This document shows, one piece after another, positions 34,187-44,461 of a DNA stretch of 64,000 nt; the stretch's first letter is position 1, and each line of letters begins with the position of its first letter. Both the position numbers and the translations under genes were made by a program. The notes beneath the pieces are model-generated. The model worked only from the letters and a program-made list of their open reading frames with translations, had not been told where the DNA came from and ran no database searches. The DNA is from Ahaetulla prasina (Eukaryota > Chordata > Lepidosauria > Squamata > Colubridae), in assembly GCF_028640845.1 (NCBI RefSeq), contig NC_080539.1, forward strand, positions 107,100,554 to 107,164,553. The letters are read 5' to 3'.

Positions 34187-34289
34187 TTTTTTGCATTGGA
34201 CAGAGCGAGCTTCAGTTTACCAAACTTTGTATCTTTTAATGAAACGTGTTAGTCTGGAAGGGACTGTTTGAACTCACAAAACACTTGCA

Positions 34290-35290
34290 ACTTTTAGTTC
34301 CGTGCTGAGGATTTTTGGAAAGCAGCCCAGCAATATTTTATTTTATTGCTCGGACTGCTCTTATTTTCACTCCCCTTTTCTTTTCTTTTCCTTCCTCCTC
34401 CTCCTTCTCTGCCTCTGTTTCGTCCCCCACCTCCCGGGATCCTTGCGGGTCGAAGGTTCTGCCCTGCCTTACACCAGCCGCCCACCTATGCCAAGGTCTC
34501 CCTGGCTCTTTCGCTCTCTGTAAGCAGCGGCTTCTCGGCAGCGTCGCCCCCCTCCCCTCCATGGATCGGCTCCTTCCCCAGCACTGAAGGCATCCTTAGG
34601 AATACACCTCCACCTCCAGGAAAATAAAAGAGGCAGAGAAGGTAAATCGCCCGCCCGTTCGGAAAGGAAGGAGAGGACTCCAATGGAAGAAGGAGAGGAG
34701 AATTACCAATAACAAACACAAAGCGCTGGGTTAGAGGTGCCTTGTCATGTACAAGGAGATCAGAGAGGGCAACCACCGAAACAATAATCAGACTCAAAGC
34801 AGGCTGCTTATTTGCCATTTGCTCTGGGTAGAACGGGTTTTTAAAAAATTGGTTTGGAGAAGGAAAGCTAATTTGCTGATCTGCGCGGTCGGTTTCTTTT
34901 GCCTCCTTCTTCTTCCTCCTCCTTCTTCCCACCCTAGCTTGCAATGCCCCATCTCCTCCTCCTCCTCCTCCTCCTGCCCCCCTCTCGGGGGGAGAAATTG
35001 TTTGTTCTTGCCGTATTTCTCCGCTTTCCAAGAGGCTTTTCTTTTTCACCTCTTTCTCCCCACCTCCCCAATTTCCATAGGGGGGGAAAAAAACCCTAGG
35101 AAAACTTGGCAAAAATAAAATAAAATAAAAAGTACTGAGTGCAAATGTTTTTTTATACTGTAGTTGGAGTTTTCCACGTTTCTTTTCACATTCAAGGCAG
35201 CATTCTCCCCATCCCTCGCTGCTTTTCCAAAACATGCTTTGAAACCTTTGCATTTTATTGGGATGTATTCGTGACAACGCCCCTCCGCCC
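34290..35290. promoter_or_regulatory. Second CpG-rich block inside the gene (possible alternative promoter)
   Basis: Non-repetitive-looking GC-rich sequence between the (ATT)n array and the palindrome array. It has purine/pyrimidine-rich tracts (tcctcctcc at 34,391-34,410 and 34,900-34,975), CpGs throughout, and no recognised coding sequence. On the minus strand it is upstream of start-exon copies 2 and 1 but downstream of copy 3. A possible minus-strand donor (gctggt|gtaagg) lies at about 34,472. A promoter role is inference from base composition and position only; it could equally be a GC-rich piece moved from elsewhere. Confidence 0.4.
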
Positions 35291-35319
35291 CTCCGAGGCG
35301 AGAGGAGGGCAGTAAGAGG

Positions 35320-36288
35320 AGGCGAGTGACAAACAAATAAAGAGTTCTTCTCGCCTTGGCGTTTGACACACTCGCCGTCCTCTCCAGCCGAAATTGAGTG
35401 CGAGCGGCAGTGGGGTGGGTGGGTGGGTGGGGGAGGCCGCCGTGAAGTGCCGGCTGGGGAGCCGGGATTGAAGTGCCGGCATGCTTTGCCAGCTCGGCCG
35501 GCTCGTTTGGCGGCGGCTGGCCTCGGCGTTTTCTTCGCCGCTTTTGATGGCGGCGGCGGCGGTGGTCGGCGGAGGGGCGTTCGACATTTCGCCTCTCACT
35601 CGTCCTCCTCTTGCCCAGCGGTGGGGGCGGAGGCGTTGTCACCCTCGCCCTCCTCTCCGGCGAAATTGAGTGCGAGCGGCAGGAGGCCGCCGTGAAGTGC
35701 CGGCTGGGGGCCAGGGCCAATCCCGGGCTCCCCAGCCGGCACTCACCACCACTGCCGCCGCACTCAATTTCGCTCGGAGAGGAGGCGAGTGACAAACGCC
35801 AAGCGAAGAACTCTATTTGTTTGTCACTCTCGCCCGCGAAGGGGGCGTTTGTCACCCTCGCCCTCCTCTCCGAAAAGCCGAAATTGAGTGCGGCGGCAGG
35901 AGGCCGCCGTGAAGTGCCGGCTGGGGGCCGGGATTGGCTCCGGGCTCCCCAGCCGGCACTTCACGGCGGCCTCACCACCACCACTGCCGCCGCACTCAAT
36001 TTCGCTTTCGAAGGCGAGGCGCCCTCAGGCGGTGACAAACAAATAAAGAGTTCTTCTGCGGCGTTGTCACCCTCGCCCTCCTCTCCGGCGAAATTGAGTG
36101 CGGCGGCAGGAGGCCGCCGTGAAGTGCCGGCTGGGGGCCGGGATTGAAGTGCCGGCTGGGGGCCGGGATTGGCTCCGGGCTCCCCAGCCGGCACTCACCA
36201 CCACTGCCGCCGCACTCAATTTCGCTTTCGAAGGCGGTGACAAACGCCAAGCGAAGAACTCTGTTGTTTGTCACTCTGCGGCGTTGTC
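35320..36288. repeat. Head-to-tail array of GC-rich palindromic units
   Basis: About four degenerate units. A typical unit runs caccctcgccctcctctcc, aaattgagtgcggcggcagg, aggccgccgtgaagtgccgg, a central ggggccgggattggctcc, then the inverted arm agccggcact, (tcacggcggcct), ccgccgcactcaatttcgct. Centres lie near 35,720, 35,938 and 36,168. Between units a short inverted motif recurs (gtgacaaac ... agagttcttc ... gtttgtcac). Each unit can fold into a long hairpin. No protein is credible despite the long open frames. The array ends abruptly at 36,288 where unit 3 of the start-exon duplication begins. Confidence 0.9.
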
Positions 36289-36471
36289 CAATGGATGAGA
36301 ATGTCACACAGCCTTCTTTGTGCTCCATATTATGCAACATCTTAATAAAACTCCAGGAAGCAAACTCAACTATATAAGCTGAAAATCATTCACAGCTGAG
36401 AAACTGTGATGAATGATTTTGAAGGAATAAGAAATGGTGTTCAATTTGTTTTGAACAAGGTGACATCCTTA

Positions 36472-36727
36472 CAGGGAGTCCTTAACTTACAATCACAGAA
36501 TTTCCATTGCTAAGCAAAACAGTTATTAGATGAGTCACACCCAATTTTATGACTTTTGCCATAGTTAGTTAGCAAATCGCTGCAATTGTTAAGTGAATCA
36601 GATGGTCATGATGCAAATCTAGCTGCCCACATTTGACTTTCCTTGGCGGAAGCAGACTGCAAAAGTTGCAAATGGAGTCCAGGATGCTGCAACCATTCTA
36701 AATACATGTCAGTTGCCAGAATTTTTA
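36472..36727. mobile_element. Half MITE in start-exon unit 3
   Basis: Third copy of the same half MITE; keeps the ggg of unit 1 but shares ctgcccacat with unit 2. Confidence 0.85.
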
Positions 36728-37044
36728 TTGTATTATGTAGAGATGCTGGGACAGTTGTAGTTGTGTAAGGATATTCCAACAATCAGACGAGTTTCTTTCC
36801 AAAACTTGTTATTCTTAACACTTTGAAATTAAGATGCTAAAGTTAAGACTTATGCTGCTCTTGTTTTTACTAGGTGATTTTATTGCTTCTTTATATAATG
36901 CACTGTTCCCTTTACTGTTATTTTACTGTTACGTAATATTTTACAATTAAAAGTAATGTGCTTTTCTGTTCTCCAATTAAAATAATCACACCTTTTAATA
37001 AAACATTGTACATCTCTCTGTTCACATCCCTGCAATTACAGTAC

Positions 37045-37156
37045 CTTCAAATCACTTCCAGGCAAGGTACCAATTCCATCCTTCCAGTCCATTACACTAA
37101 ATACATCAAAATCTTGCCCATTTCCACTACAAGCTGGTTCATTCATGGTGGATACC
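37045..37156 (-). CDS. L3MBTL3: L3MBTL3 translation-start exon, copy 3 (most 5' on the gene)
   Basis: A 112-nt exon with a clean acceptor (ttttacag) and a gtactg donor. The first 10 nt are 5' UTR, then a strong Kozak start (CCACCATGA) opens 34 codons beginning MNEPACSGNGQDFDVF and ending GSDLK at phase 0, which fits the FCVNEF exon at 22,051. It is identical in coding sequence to the copies at 32.0 and 31.0 kb. It sits on a 1.57-kb copied block (36,289-37,855) with one unduplicated unit, so this block may keep the ancestral arrangement. It is the first copy met by a transcript starting at the 54-57 kb CpG block. Splicing it onto another copy would read five codons and stop, so presumably only one copy is used per mRNA. 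Confidence 0.9.
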
Positions 37157-37571
37157 CTGTAAAATAAATCAGGAAGGTTATATCTCTAATTCAATTTCAT
37201 ATTTTTTCATCTAAAAACTGCATTATCAGATAATTTTTTAAAAAAAATATTCATCAGTCTGATATTATTTAATAACAAGTTTTACATGATTCCAAAATTC
37301 ACAAAACCCCTTTAGAAGCTAAGAAAATGTCACAGTTTCAAACTTCTCAGTTGAGTAGGATTCTTCACCATCTTGGATAGTAATCCAATTGAATGCCTGG
37401 GAAAAAATATAGGACACAGAAAGTCTGTGTTCACAGAGACTGTCAAAACATAATGCAAAGAAGATAGAACACGCATACATACTCAGAAGTAAGCCCCACT
37501 GAATTTAATGAAAATTATCCAAAAGTTAAATTTACCTATCACTGCTAGAATAAGGAAGCTAACATTATAAT

Positions 37572-37710
37572 AATAATCATCTTTATTGTCACTGCACAAG
37601 GTATGTACAATGAGATTGGTGGAACTCCCTCAGTGCACACCCCCCCAACACAATACAACTCACAGTGAAAACAGAAAATCCCTAACCCAATAAATCATAT
37701 CCATATGTAT
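37572..37710 (-). mobile_element. L2-like LINE 3' end (unit 3 flank)
   Basis: Duplicate of the fragment at 32,550, with single-base differences (acaaggtatg; one C fewer in the C run). Confidence 0.8.
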
Positions 37711-37855
37711 ATTTTCAAGATATAAAAAACTACCTTGAGCGTTATGCAAAATGATTCATATACAATAATTAAAATTAATTTCCAACTTTACTAATATAAA
37801 AACTGCTAATTTATCAGGAATCTTGATTTTTTTTAAAGCTGGAAACCAAGTAATA

Positions 37856-38100
37856 TGAATAGCAATAGTCATAACATTTAGTCTTATATATCACTTCACA
37901 GTGCTTTACAGCCCACTCTGAGCAATTTCCAGAGTCAGCATATAGCCCCTAACAATCTAAGCCAACATTTTACCGACCTTGGAAGGATGGAAGGCTGAGT
38001 CAACCTTCAGCCAATCAAGATTGAACTTCTGGCAGTGAACAGTGAATTAGCCTGCAATACTGCATTCTAACCACTGTACCACCACGGCTCATTATAAGAA
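37856..38100 (-). mobile_element. tRNA-derived SINE
   Basis: Minus-oriented SINE: cagtgctttacagcccactc, cagcatatagcccctaacaa, tggaaggatggaaggctgag, head near ctaaccactgtaccaccacg. It starts exactly where similarity between units 2 and 3 ends. Confidence 0.8.
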
Positions 38101-38139
38101 ATAACTTAATAAAACACATAAATAATTGTAAACAGCCTA

Positions 38140-39690
38140 GTGGACCAAGCTATTGTTATTATTTTTTAATTATAATTTTATTAAACATTTCAATCAAAAA
38201 GAAAAAATGCAAACTAAGAAAAAAAAAAAATAGAAAGTGCCAAAAATTAAGAAATATAAAGAATAGAAAAGGAAAAGAAAATATAGAAAGAAAGAAATTG
38301 TCCCTTTAGTACAAATATTTTAGTAACTTATCACTTTATCTTAAAGTAAAACAGGAGATCTCTTCTTATTATATTTCATCCCTTATCTATAAAGAAATCC
38401 TTAAAACCTGGTTGTTCAGTCCTGATGAGCAAAAGTCCATCAACAGTTACCAGAGGTAGCATATCTATTTAAAGCTTGATCAAATAAACTGCTTTATATT
38501 CCTTTGTTTTACTTTTTACAATTTTTATCTTTAATGTCCTCGAAGTTGACTTATTTTTATTTTTTCTATATCCTTTCTCACAAAACTCTTCAAAACTATA
38601 ACTAGTCTCTACTGGAAGTCCAATATAGGAAATTTATCTAGATCACTCTTTAGGTTTGTTATTTGTACATCCCTTTTAATTTTTAAGATATCACCTGGTT
38701 TGTATATACACTGTAGAATCTTTTCTATATCATAGTTATAACCTGTAATTTACTTTCAAATCAGTTTCAGTCTTGTCCAGTAACTTTTTTAAAAACAGTA
38801 ACTTTTTTTAAAACACAATCTGTTTGCAATGGCAAATACTCTTGAAATAAACTTCTGGGTCCATTATTTCCAATATCTCACAATACATCCAATGTTGAAG
38901 TATTTTGCGCCATTCTGTTTTAGTAAGCCAAATTTAAATATTATCGTTCTTTATTGTAATATTTAGTTATCTTTAGTTCCCCCGAGTGCATCCAACTTTG
39001 AAAGTTCCATCTTTTTTTTTAAGAATTCAAAACAATAGCTTTTTCTCCAAGCAAGAAGCATTCATATAATTAATTCCAAAGTTTTATTTCAAATCCATGT
39101 CAACTTAGTCCATTTGTAATTTTTCAAAATTGATCGCCCTTTTGCAGTTTATTCCAAAAAAGAGAGAATTTTTTTAAAGTCCTTAAACTTATATTTAAAG
39201 TTTCTTTCTCTAAGAATTAAAGGAAACTCATTCAAGGATATAATTCTTCTCATTTCAAAGGTTCCTAAAATCTGAAAAGCAGTTAACAATTTCATAAATG
39301 TTATTAGAATAGGAAGCACGAAAACCCTAGGTCCATGCCTTGCTTTGGACCAAGGTAACCTTCTCTTATCTCTCAGAGATCTAAACCTGCTGAAGTCCAC
39401 TGCCTTATGGACTCCTCATGAGGAACACTTGAGTGCAATCCCAAGTCATTCCCCCACCCCCGACTATAAAAATATTTTGAAGAGCCAGCTCTTCATTCTG
39501 GCTCCGTTCTATCTTCGTTTTGCTGTTTCTTCCCCAGAAGTCCTGGACCTACCTAATATTATTTGGGGATATTTTTTAAACGATAAAAACATTTACCTTG
39601 GCATTTGATGTCTTCTAATAACACTGCTACAATAATAGCCTTTTTATATATTTTACAAAATTTACATTTTTAAATTGCTTTATTTTTATT
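38140..39690. other. AT-rich intron, possibly a worn LINE
   Basis: Low-complexity A-rich start (38,150-38,300) and pyrimidine-rich stretches; a terminal region at 39,330-39,560 has moderate GC. No reverse transcriptase motif was found, so a LINE origin is only a guess. Confidence 0.3.
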
Positions 39691-39775
39691 TTTTTTATTT
39701 ACATTTATATCCCGCCCTTCTCCGAAGACTCAGGGCGGCTTACAGTGTATAAGGCAATGAGTTTTACTGCAAACA
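39690..39775 (-). mobile_element. SINE tail fragment
   Basis: tttatatcccgcccttctcc and gactcagggcggcttacag, the 3' part only, next to an AT-rich tail. Confidence 0.75.
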
Positions 39776-40752
39776 CAGTATTTTAATGCACATAAAGCTG
39801 GCAGATGCTTGGCACGAAAAGTGCTATAAAAATATTTTATTTTAAAAATAAAATATATTTATTTAAAAGAATTTTTTAAAAAACATGATAAATCCTAGCA
39901 ATATTCTTAATTCCAAAATCTCCATTTTAACTTTTGCTTCATAAGTAGAGGATACTAATTATGCAACTGCTTAATTTATAATTTCAGATGCTGTAAGAAC
40001 AAGAGAGATAAATATAGATTTATTTTATTTTTATTTCAGTCAGTTCCAAAAGATATAGATTTAGATATAGATAATAAATTGAGATACAATAATACTTACT
40101 TGTAAGAAAGATTTCACCAAGAATTTAACAGGACATTTCCTTTAGCTATGAATCCATCATTATGATGAATTAATTGGTTTCAACAAGTACAAAAATATAG
40201 ATTTTTTAAAATCTAGGATACAGTTTCAAAATTGAAGATACTTATGATAATTACATAAACCAAATTAAATGCTGATGTTTATTGATGTTTACAATCCAAA
40301 TCATAGTCAAATATTTATTCTCTTGTATGATCACAAAAGCAATGATCTTGAGAACTTCAGCGTGCTATGATTTAGAAGATTTAAAATTAAAACTAAATTA
40401 TAGAACTTGTCATAATTAATTATATGATTGACCAGATTTACCTCCATAAAGTAATTCACCCAAAAAAAAAAAGCTATCACCCTTCAAAACAATATCAACT
40501 TACACTACGCAAACTAATGACACTTGCAGGAAAATAAACCTTAACATACAGAGAAAAAAGTTGCATATATATTGTCAGTCTAAATAGTCTAAGATTCTGT
40601 TTTCAAAGTGTTTTATTATCTCATGTACAGGTGCATGTATAACAATAGTTTTAGACTAACAACCCAAAAGAAACTGACAAGAGTATTCCACATAAAATTA
40701 ACATCTGTAATATTAAGAGATTATTACATTTTTATCCCACCAACTATCCATC

Positions 40753-40820
<68 letters not shown>

Positions 40821-41400
40821 TATCTAATACAGTATTCCTCCCTCTTATTTTCCCTATAATTATAAAAATATACATATTAAAATATTGTTCCAAAAAGATA
40901 TCAATAATTCACAAGAACAAATCATGTAAGTTAATGACCTCTCACATTTCTTTCATTGCCAACAGACAAAATATGACATCCAGCCAAACTATTATCACAC
41001 AAAAGCTCGCTCTCCCAATCACTTATCTGTGATTGGTGTTTTAGGTCTATATCATAATGGCTAATACAGTGCATAGAAACAGTTTGACCTAATAATCTGG
41101 ATCAATATCATAATCATAAGCGGATGTGAATAAGACTTAGTTCCTGCCTTGGAAATCTGTGGTACCCTAATTCCCTTCTATGTTCTCAAATTTTGGGCCT
41201 AGGCTTCTAAGATGAAGAACACACTCTGTATAATTACAGGTATAAACAGCAGAAGATGAATCCACATATATGTGCATCCAACCCAATTTTTCTAACAAAT
41301 GCCTACTGTAAAATATTTTTTTAAAAAAACATTCATTCTTCAGTTTAGTATCATTTCTACATATACTATATATAATAGCAGTAAAGGATCAACAGCACTT
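39776..41400. other. L3MBTL3 intron, nothing recognised
   Basis: AT-rich intron; contains the (ct)n(ca)n microsatellite at 40,757-40,815. No exon identified. Confidence 0.4.
40757..40815. repeat. Compound (CT)n(CA)n microsatellite
   Basis: About 16 ct units directly followed by about 13 ca units. Confidence 0.97.
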
Positions 41401-41438
41401 AGACTTGTACCTGTATACTGCCCCTTAGTGCTTTACAG

Positions 41439-41574
41439 CAGGGGTCTCCAACCTTGGTCCCTTTAAGACTTGTGGACTTCAACTCCCAGAATCCCTCAGC
41501 CAGCAAAAGCTGGCTGAGGAACTCTAGGAGTTGAAGTCCACAAGTCTTAAAGGGACCAAGGTTGGAGACCCCTG
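41439..41574. mobile_element. Near-perfect palindromic hAT-like MITE
   Basis: Arms of about 65 bp: caggggtctccaaccttggt ... ctcagccagc and gctggctgag ... accaaggttggagacccctg, loop aaaa. Instead of a direct target duplication the flanks are inverted (gtgctttacag / ttgtaaagcac) and extend about 20 bp into the SINE. Confidence 0.85.
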
Positions 41575-41729
41575 TTGTAAAGCACTAAGGGGCAGTTTAT
41601 AATGTCAGCATATTGCCCCCAACAATCTGGGTTCTAATTTTACTGACCTTGAAAAGATGGAAGGCTGAGTCAACTTTCAGCCCTATCAGGTTCAAACTTC
41701 AGGCTGTGGGCAGAGTCAGCCTACAATAC

Positions 41730-42097
41730 TGTCAAGGTTCCAGAAAAACCTCTTCTGCATAAAAAAACTCAGAAGCCATTGTTTTCCAGAGTTCTTTACT
41801 AGCATGAGGAAACTGGCACACGATGAGTGAAATTCCAAAACTGAATTTCCGGATTCTTTTCCCAGTTATACAAACCCCAAGAGTCCCACCACCCTGACCC
41901 CTTTGATGGTCACATGGTCCCACGTTCTCCCAGTTCATTCGAATATCTTCTTGCCACTCTTCCTGCAGATGTGAACACCATCCGACCTTGACCGCTTGAA
42001 AAATGTTACCATACCCCTCAGCCCCCCTTCCTCCCCTCAGGGGAAAATGTGGCAGCGTCTGGAACCCTAAAGTCTAATATGGTTTCCAGGCCTGACA
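41730..42097. mobile_element. Solo LTR with 5-bp target duplication
   Basis: Starts tgtcaaggttcc and ends ccaggcctgaca, with TG...CA and inverted ends tgtca/tgaca, flanked by aatac on both sides (41,725-41,729; 42,098-42,102). The length of 368 bp and 5-bp duplication fit a Gypsy-like or retroviral solo LTR; no internal genes remain. Orientation is not established. Confidence 0.85.
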
Positions 42098-42140
42098 AAT
42101 ACTACATTCTAACCACTACACCATCAGGACTCATAATAAC

Positions 42141-43300
42141 TTCCTGCAATACTTAAAGTCCAGTAGTTCAAAACCAACATTCCTTAAAAGCTATGCAAAT
42201 TGTTTTCATTGTGAATGAGATAATAGTGTCACCGTTCCTAGCCATCACAGATGCTCTCTACCCCCACCCCTTTTAAAGGTACACAGGCATACCTCAAATC
42301 AAATGTGCTTAAATACAATAATCAAAAACATGTACCATATTTATCACCTGACAGTGCCTTTTGATGCTCTTCAAAATTTCAATATAAAGTAATAAGTACC
42401 AAGGGAAATAGGTCATGGGACATACTGCTGTCCATGGGACATAATGGTGGCCCCAATGAACCATATGGCCTGCCTAAACTATCCATGTTGGTTCCATTTT
42501 GATTTTTAATTGTACTTTCGTTTTATTCTTACATTGTGGTGTGGGAGTCATCTGAATTTTGTGAAGTGCTAAATAGTTGCCAAGCTTCATTCCAAAAACA
42601 TATGGATGAAACATTGAGTAAATGAAAGAAATATCTGTAAGGGATATATATTCTAAAATATTAACAACTACAGAAATGTTAAAGATAATAAATTACATAA
42701 TTTGGCTGCTGTCGTATGCTCAGATGAGTGTCCAGATACAGTAAATAATATGTATCCCACAAATATAAAATAATGAAATAGATTTGTCAACCGAAGCATT
42801 TGCTCTTTAAAGATCATGCACCAAATTGGCATTTCTTGCCAAGCTATAGAGTTGCATTAATTATGGATGCAAATGATTACAGTAAACAAGTTATCTGTGT
42901 CCTGAACAGGTGAGCTAAGCATGATTGCAAATGCAGAATTCTGGTGCAGTTCGTTTGGAATTATCCAGAGAACAGAGAGAAATTCCGTATCAATTAACAA
43001 TGAAGTGGGAATTCTGGGACTCATAGCCCAATGCATCTTCCCCAATGGGGAAGGTTGTTTTAATATGCCAACTTCAAAACTCAGTATGAAAGGAATGAGA
43101 TTCCTAAGTAAGATATGGCAATATAGTGTCATTACCAAGGAATAGGGTTCCAATGACAGAAAAGCCATCCTCATTAGTCAAGGTCTCATCAATTTCAGCC
43201 AGTGCTATTATGTCTTAGAGTTTAAATACTTAAAAAGTATTTAAGCTTAAAGAAAAAGACCATCTGAAACAAAAAAATGTATTTAATCTATTCCTTAACA
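42141..43300. other. L3MBTL3 intron, nothing recognised
   Basis: No exon or repeat family identified with confidence. The short open frames at 42,857-43,174 are on opposite strands and shadow each other. Confidence 0.35.
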
Positions 43301-43308
43301 GTCTTGAA

Positions 43309-43844
43309 CAGGGATGTCAAACTCAATTTCATTGAGGGCCGCATTAGGATTGGGTTTGACCTCAGGGGGCTGGGTGGGCATGGCCAGGGAGGGCGTGGCC
43401 AGCTCGACGCCACTTGTGTTGGGGGTGTCTATGGTGGCCTGGGCGGGGCGGGGGGAATCCAGTGTCTCCAGAGGAGGAAGGCGAGACCAGGGAGAGTGCC
43501 AAACCCTTGTCCTCCCTATCCCTCTCAGGCCATGTGGAGGACCCCGGATGGCAGCGCAGGCTGTCCAGAGCCCTGGGCAGCAGAGGACAAGCCTGGCCCC
43601 TCAAGCTCCCAGGGCATCGGGACCCCTCAGTCCCAAGCTCCGTTTTTGGCTGCGATGGCCTCCTGCAGCGATCTGCCAGCGAAAATGGAACTCGGGAAGG
43701 TGGCACGCAGCCCTCCTGAGCTCCATTTTTGCTGGCAGAGGCACTGTGACTGGTCCTTCAATGTTTCCAGGGTGGCCCCACGGGCCAGATCTAAGCACCC
43801 CACAGGCCGGATCTGGCCCCCGGGCTTTGCGTTTGACAACCCTG
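43309..43844. mobile_element. hAT-like element (cagggatgtcaaactc type) with perfect 8-bp duplication
   Basis: Ends cagggatgtcaaactcaatt and gcgtttgacaaccctg, flanked by gtcttgaa (43,301-43,308; 43,845-43,852). A GC-rich 536-bp interior with gccagatctaagcacccc and ggatctggccccc, but no transposase; the long open frames are compositional. Confidence 0.93.
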
Positions 43845-44085
43845 GTCTTGAAGGTTCACAGGCCTGTCATAGGATAAAAGCAATGTAAGTAAACAATGTA
43901 AGTTAATAAAAACACACCCCTAAAATCAGTAAGCAGCTGAATTAAAAGGTCAAGCCAAAGTACATCTTCCAAAGGGCCAATAGAGTGTGGAATCTGGATG
44001 TGATCCAAGGCTGTGAACTGATTGAGATGAAAGCCGTTTGCTCACTGCTATTTTATTTTGCCTAAAGCTAAGATTGGAAGGTAAG

Positions 44086-44358
44086 CTTTTTTTATTTATT
44101 TATTTGCATTTATATCCCGCCCTTCTCTGAAGACTCGGGCGGCTTACACTATGTTAAGCAATAGTCTTCATCCATTTGTATATTATATACAAAGTCAACT
44201 TATTGCCCCCAACAATCTGGGTCCTCATTTTACCTACCTTATAAAGGATGGAAGGCTGAGTCAACCTTGGGCCTGGTGGGACTTGAACCTGCAGTAATTG
44301 CAAGCAGCTGCTGTTAATAACAGACTGTTTTAGCAGTCTGAGTCACCAGAGGCCCCTT
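44086..44358 (-). mobile_element. Full-length tRNA-SINE with CR1/L3-like tail
   Basis: Head with gactcagactgc-like A box near 44,340, B box ggttcaagtccc at about 44,280-44,291 (minus strand), body ttgactcagccttccatcc, tail ending at tatttatttatttgcattta. The best-preserved example of this family here. Confidence 0.88.
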
Positions 44359-44363
44359 AAGAC

Positions 44364-44400
44364 GACAAGCTTAAGCTTAAGCTTAAGCTTAAGACGACAA
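44364..44400. repeat. (AAGCTT)n mini-repeat between two gacgacaag
   Basis: Four palindromic aagctt units flanked on both sides by agacgacaag. Confidence 0.9.
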
Positions 44401-44461
44401 GTAAAACAAGAGTGATAGTTATTCTTCAAAATATTTGAGAACCAGATGATGAAAGGCATTA

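Larger units (their letters stand above)
4322..37156 (-). other. L3MBTL3: L3MBTL3 coding region, 5' half of the gene (exons listed separately)
   Basis: Ten distinct coding exons on the minus strand join in phase into an L3MBTL3-like protein: N-terminal RBPJ-binding segment, Cys-rich module, charged linker, MBT repeat 1 and most of MBT repeat 2. L3MBTL3 is a nuclear chromatin reader that binds methylated lysines through MBT repeats and represses transcription; family work also links its N terminus to the Notch effector RBPJ. L3MBTL3 is preferred over L3MBTL1 and L3MBTL4 because of the KSLFENQN and VIPSGFRVGMKLEAVDKKNP stretches and the start-exon sequence, which I recall from mammalian L3MBTL3. 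The third MBT repeat, zinc finger and SAM domain are not in the window. Two exons are duplicated or triplicated. The proline-rich segment that mammals carry between the VQE and FSEK stretches was not found between 19,021 and 21,940. Confidence 0.95.
36289..37855. repeat. Start-exon duplication unit 3 (single, with both flanks)
   Basis: Begins at gtccaatggatgagaatg, directly after the GC-rich palindrome array, and matches the left flank of unit 1 (from 30,235), one whole unit, and the right flank of unit 2, ending at aaccaagta at about 37,855. It differs from the others by scattered single bases (ccaaaattcac, ctaagaaaatg, gcacaaggtatg). It reads as an unduplicated version of the locus placed head-to-tail about 5 kb away. 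Confidence 0.93.
41405..42140 (-). mobile_element. tRNA-derived SINE split by two insertions
   Basis: SINE pieces: tail side near 41,405-41,438, body 41,595-41,729 (cagcatattgcccccaacaa; gatggaaggctgagtcaact), head 42,098-42,140 (ctaaccactacaccatcagg). A palindromic hAT-like element (41,439-41,574) and a solo LTR (41,730-42,097) interrupt it. Confidence 0.8.

Noticed and set aside
33700..34271. Poly-Ile, poly-Tyr/His and Ile/Met frames of 119-158 codons
   Set aside because: Direct translation of the ATT/ATC microsatellite.
35046..36340. Open frames of 100-269 codons on both strands in the GC-rich block
   Set aside because: They overlap on both strands, have biased Pro/Ala/Arg/Gly composition and run across inverted repeats; explained by high GC and few stop codons.
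30235..37855. CRISPR-like or satellite interpretation of the repeated block
   Set aside because: The units are over 1 kb, contain a spliced coding exon, and occur in a vertebrate intron; segmental duplication explains them.
43277..43888. 203- and 187-codon frames
   Set aside because: They lie within the hAT-like element at 43,309-43,844, overlap in different frames and resemble no transposase.
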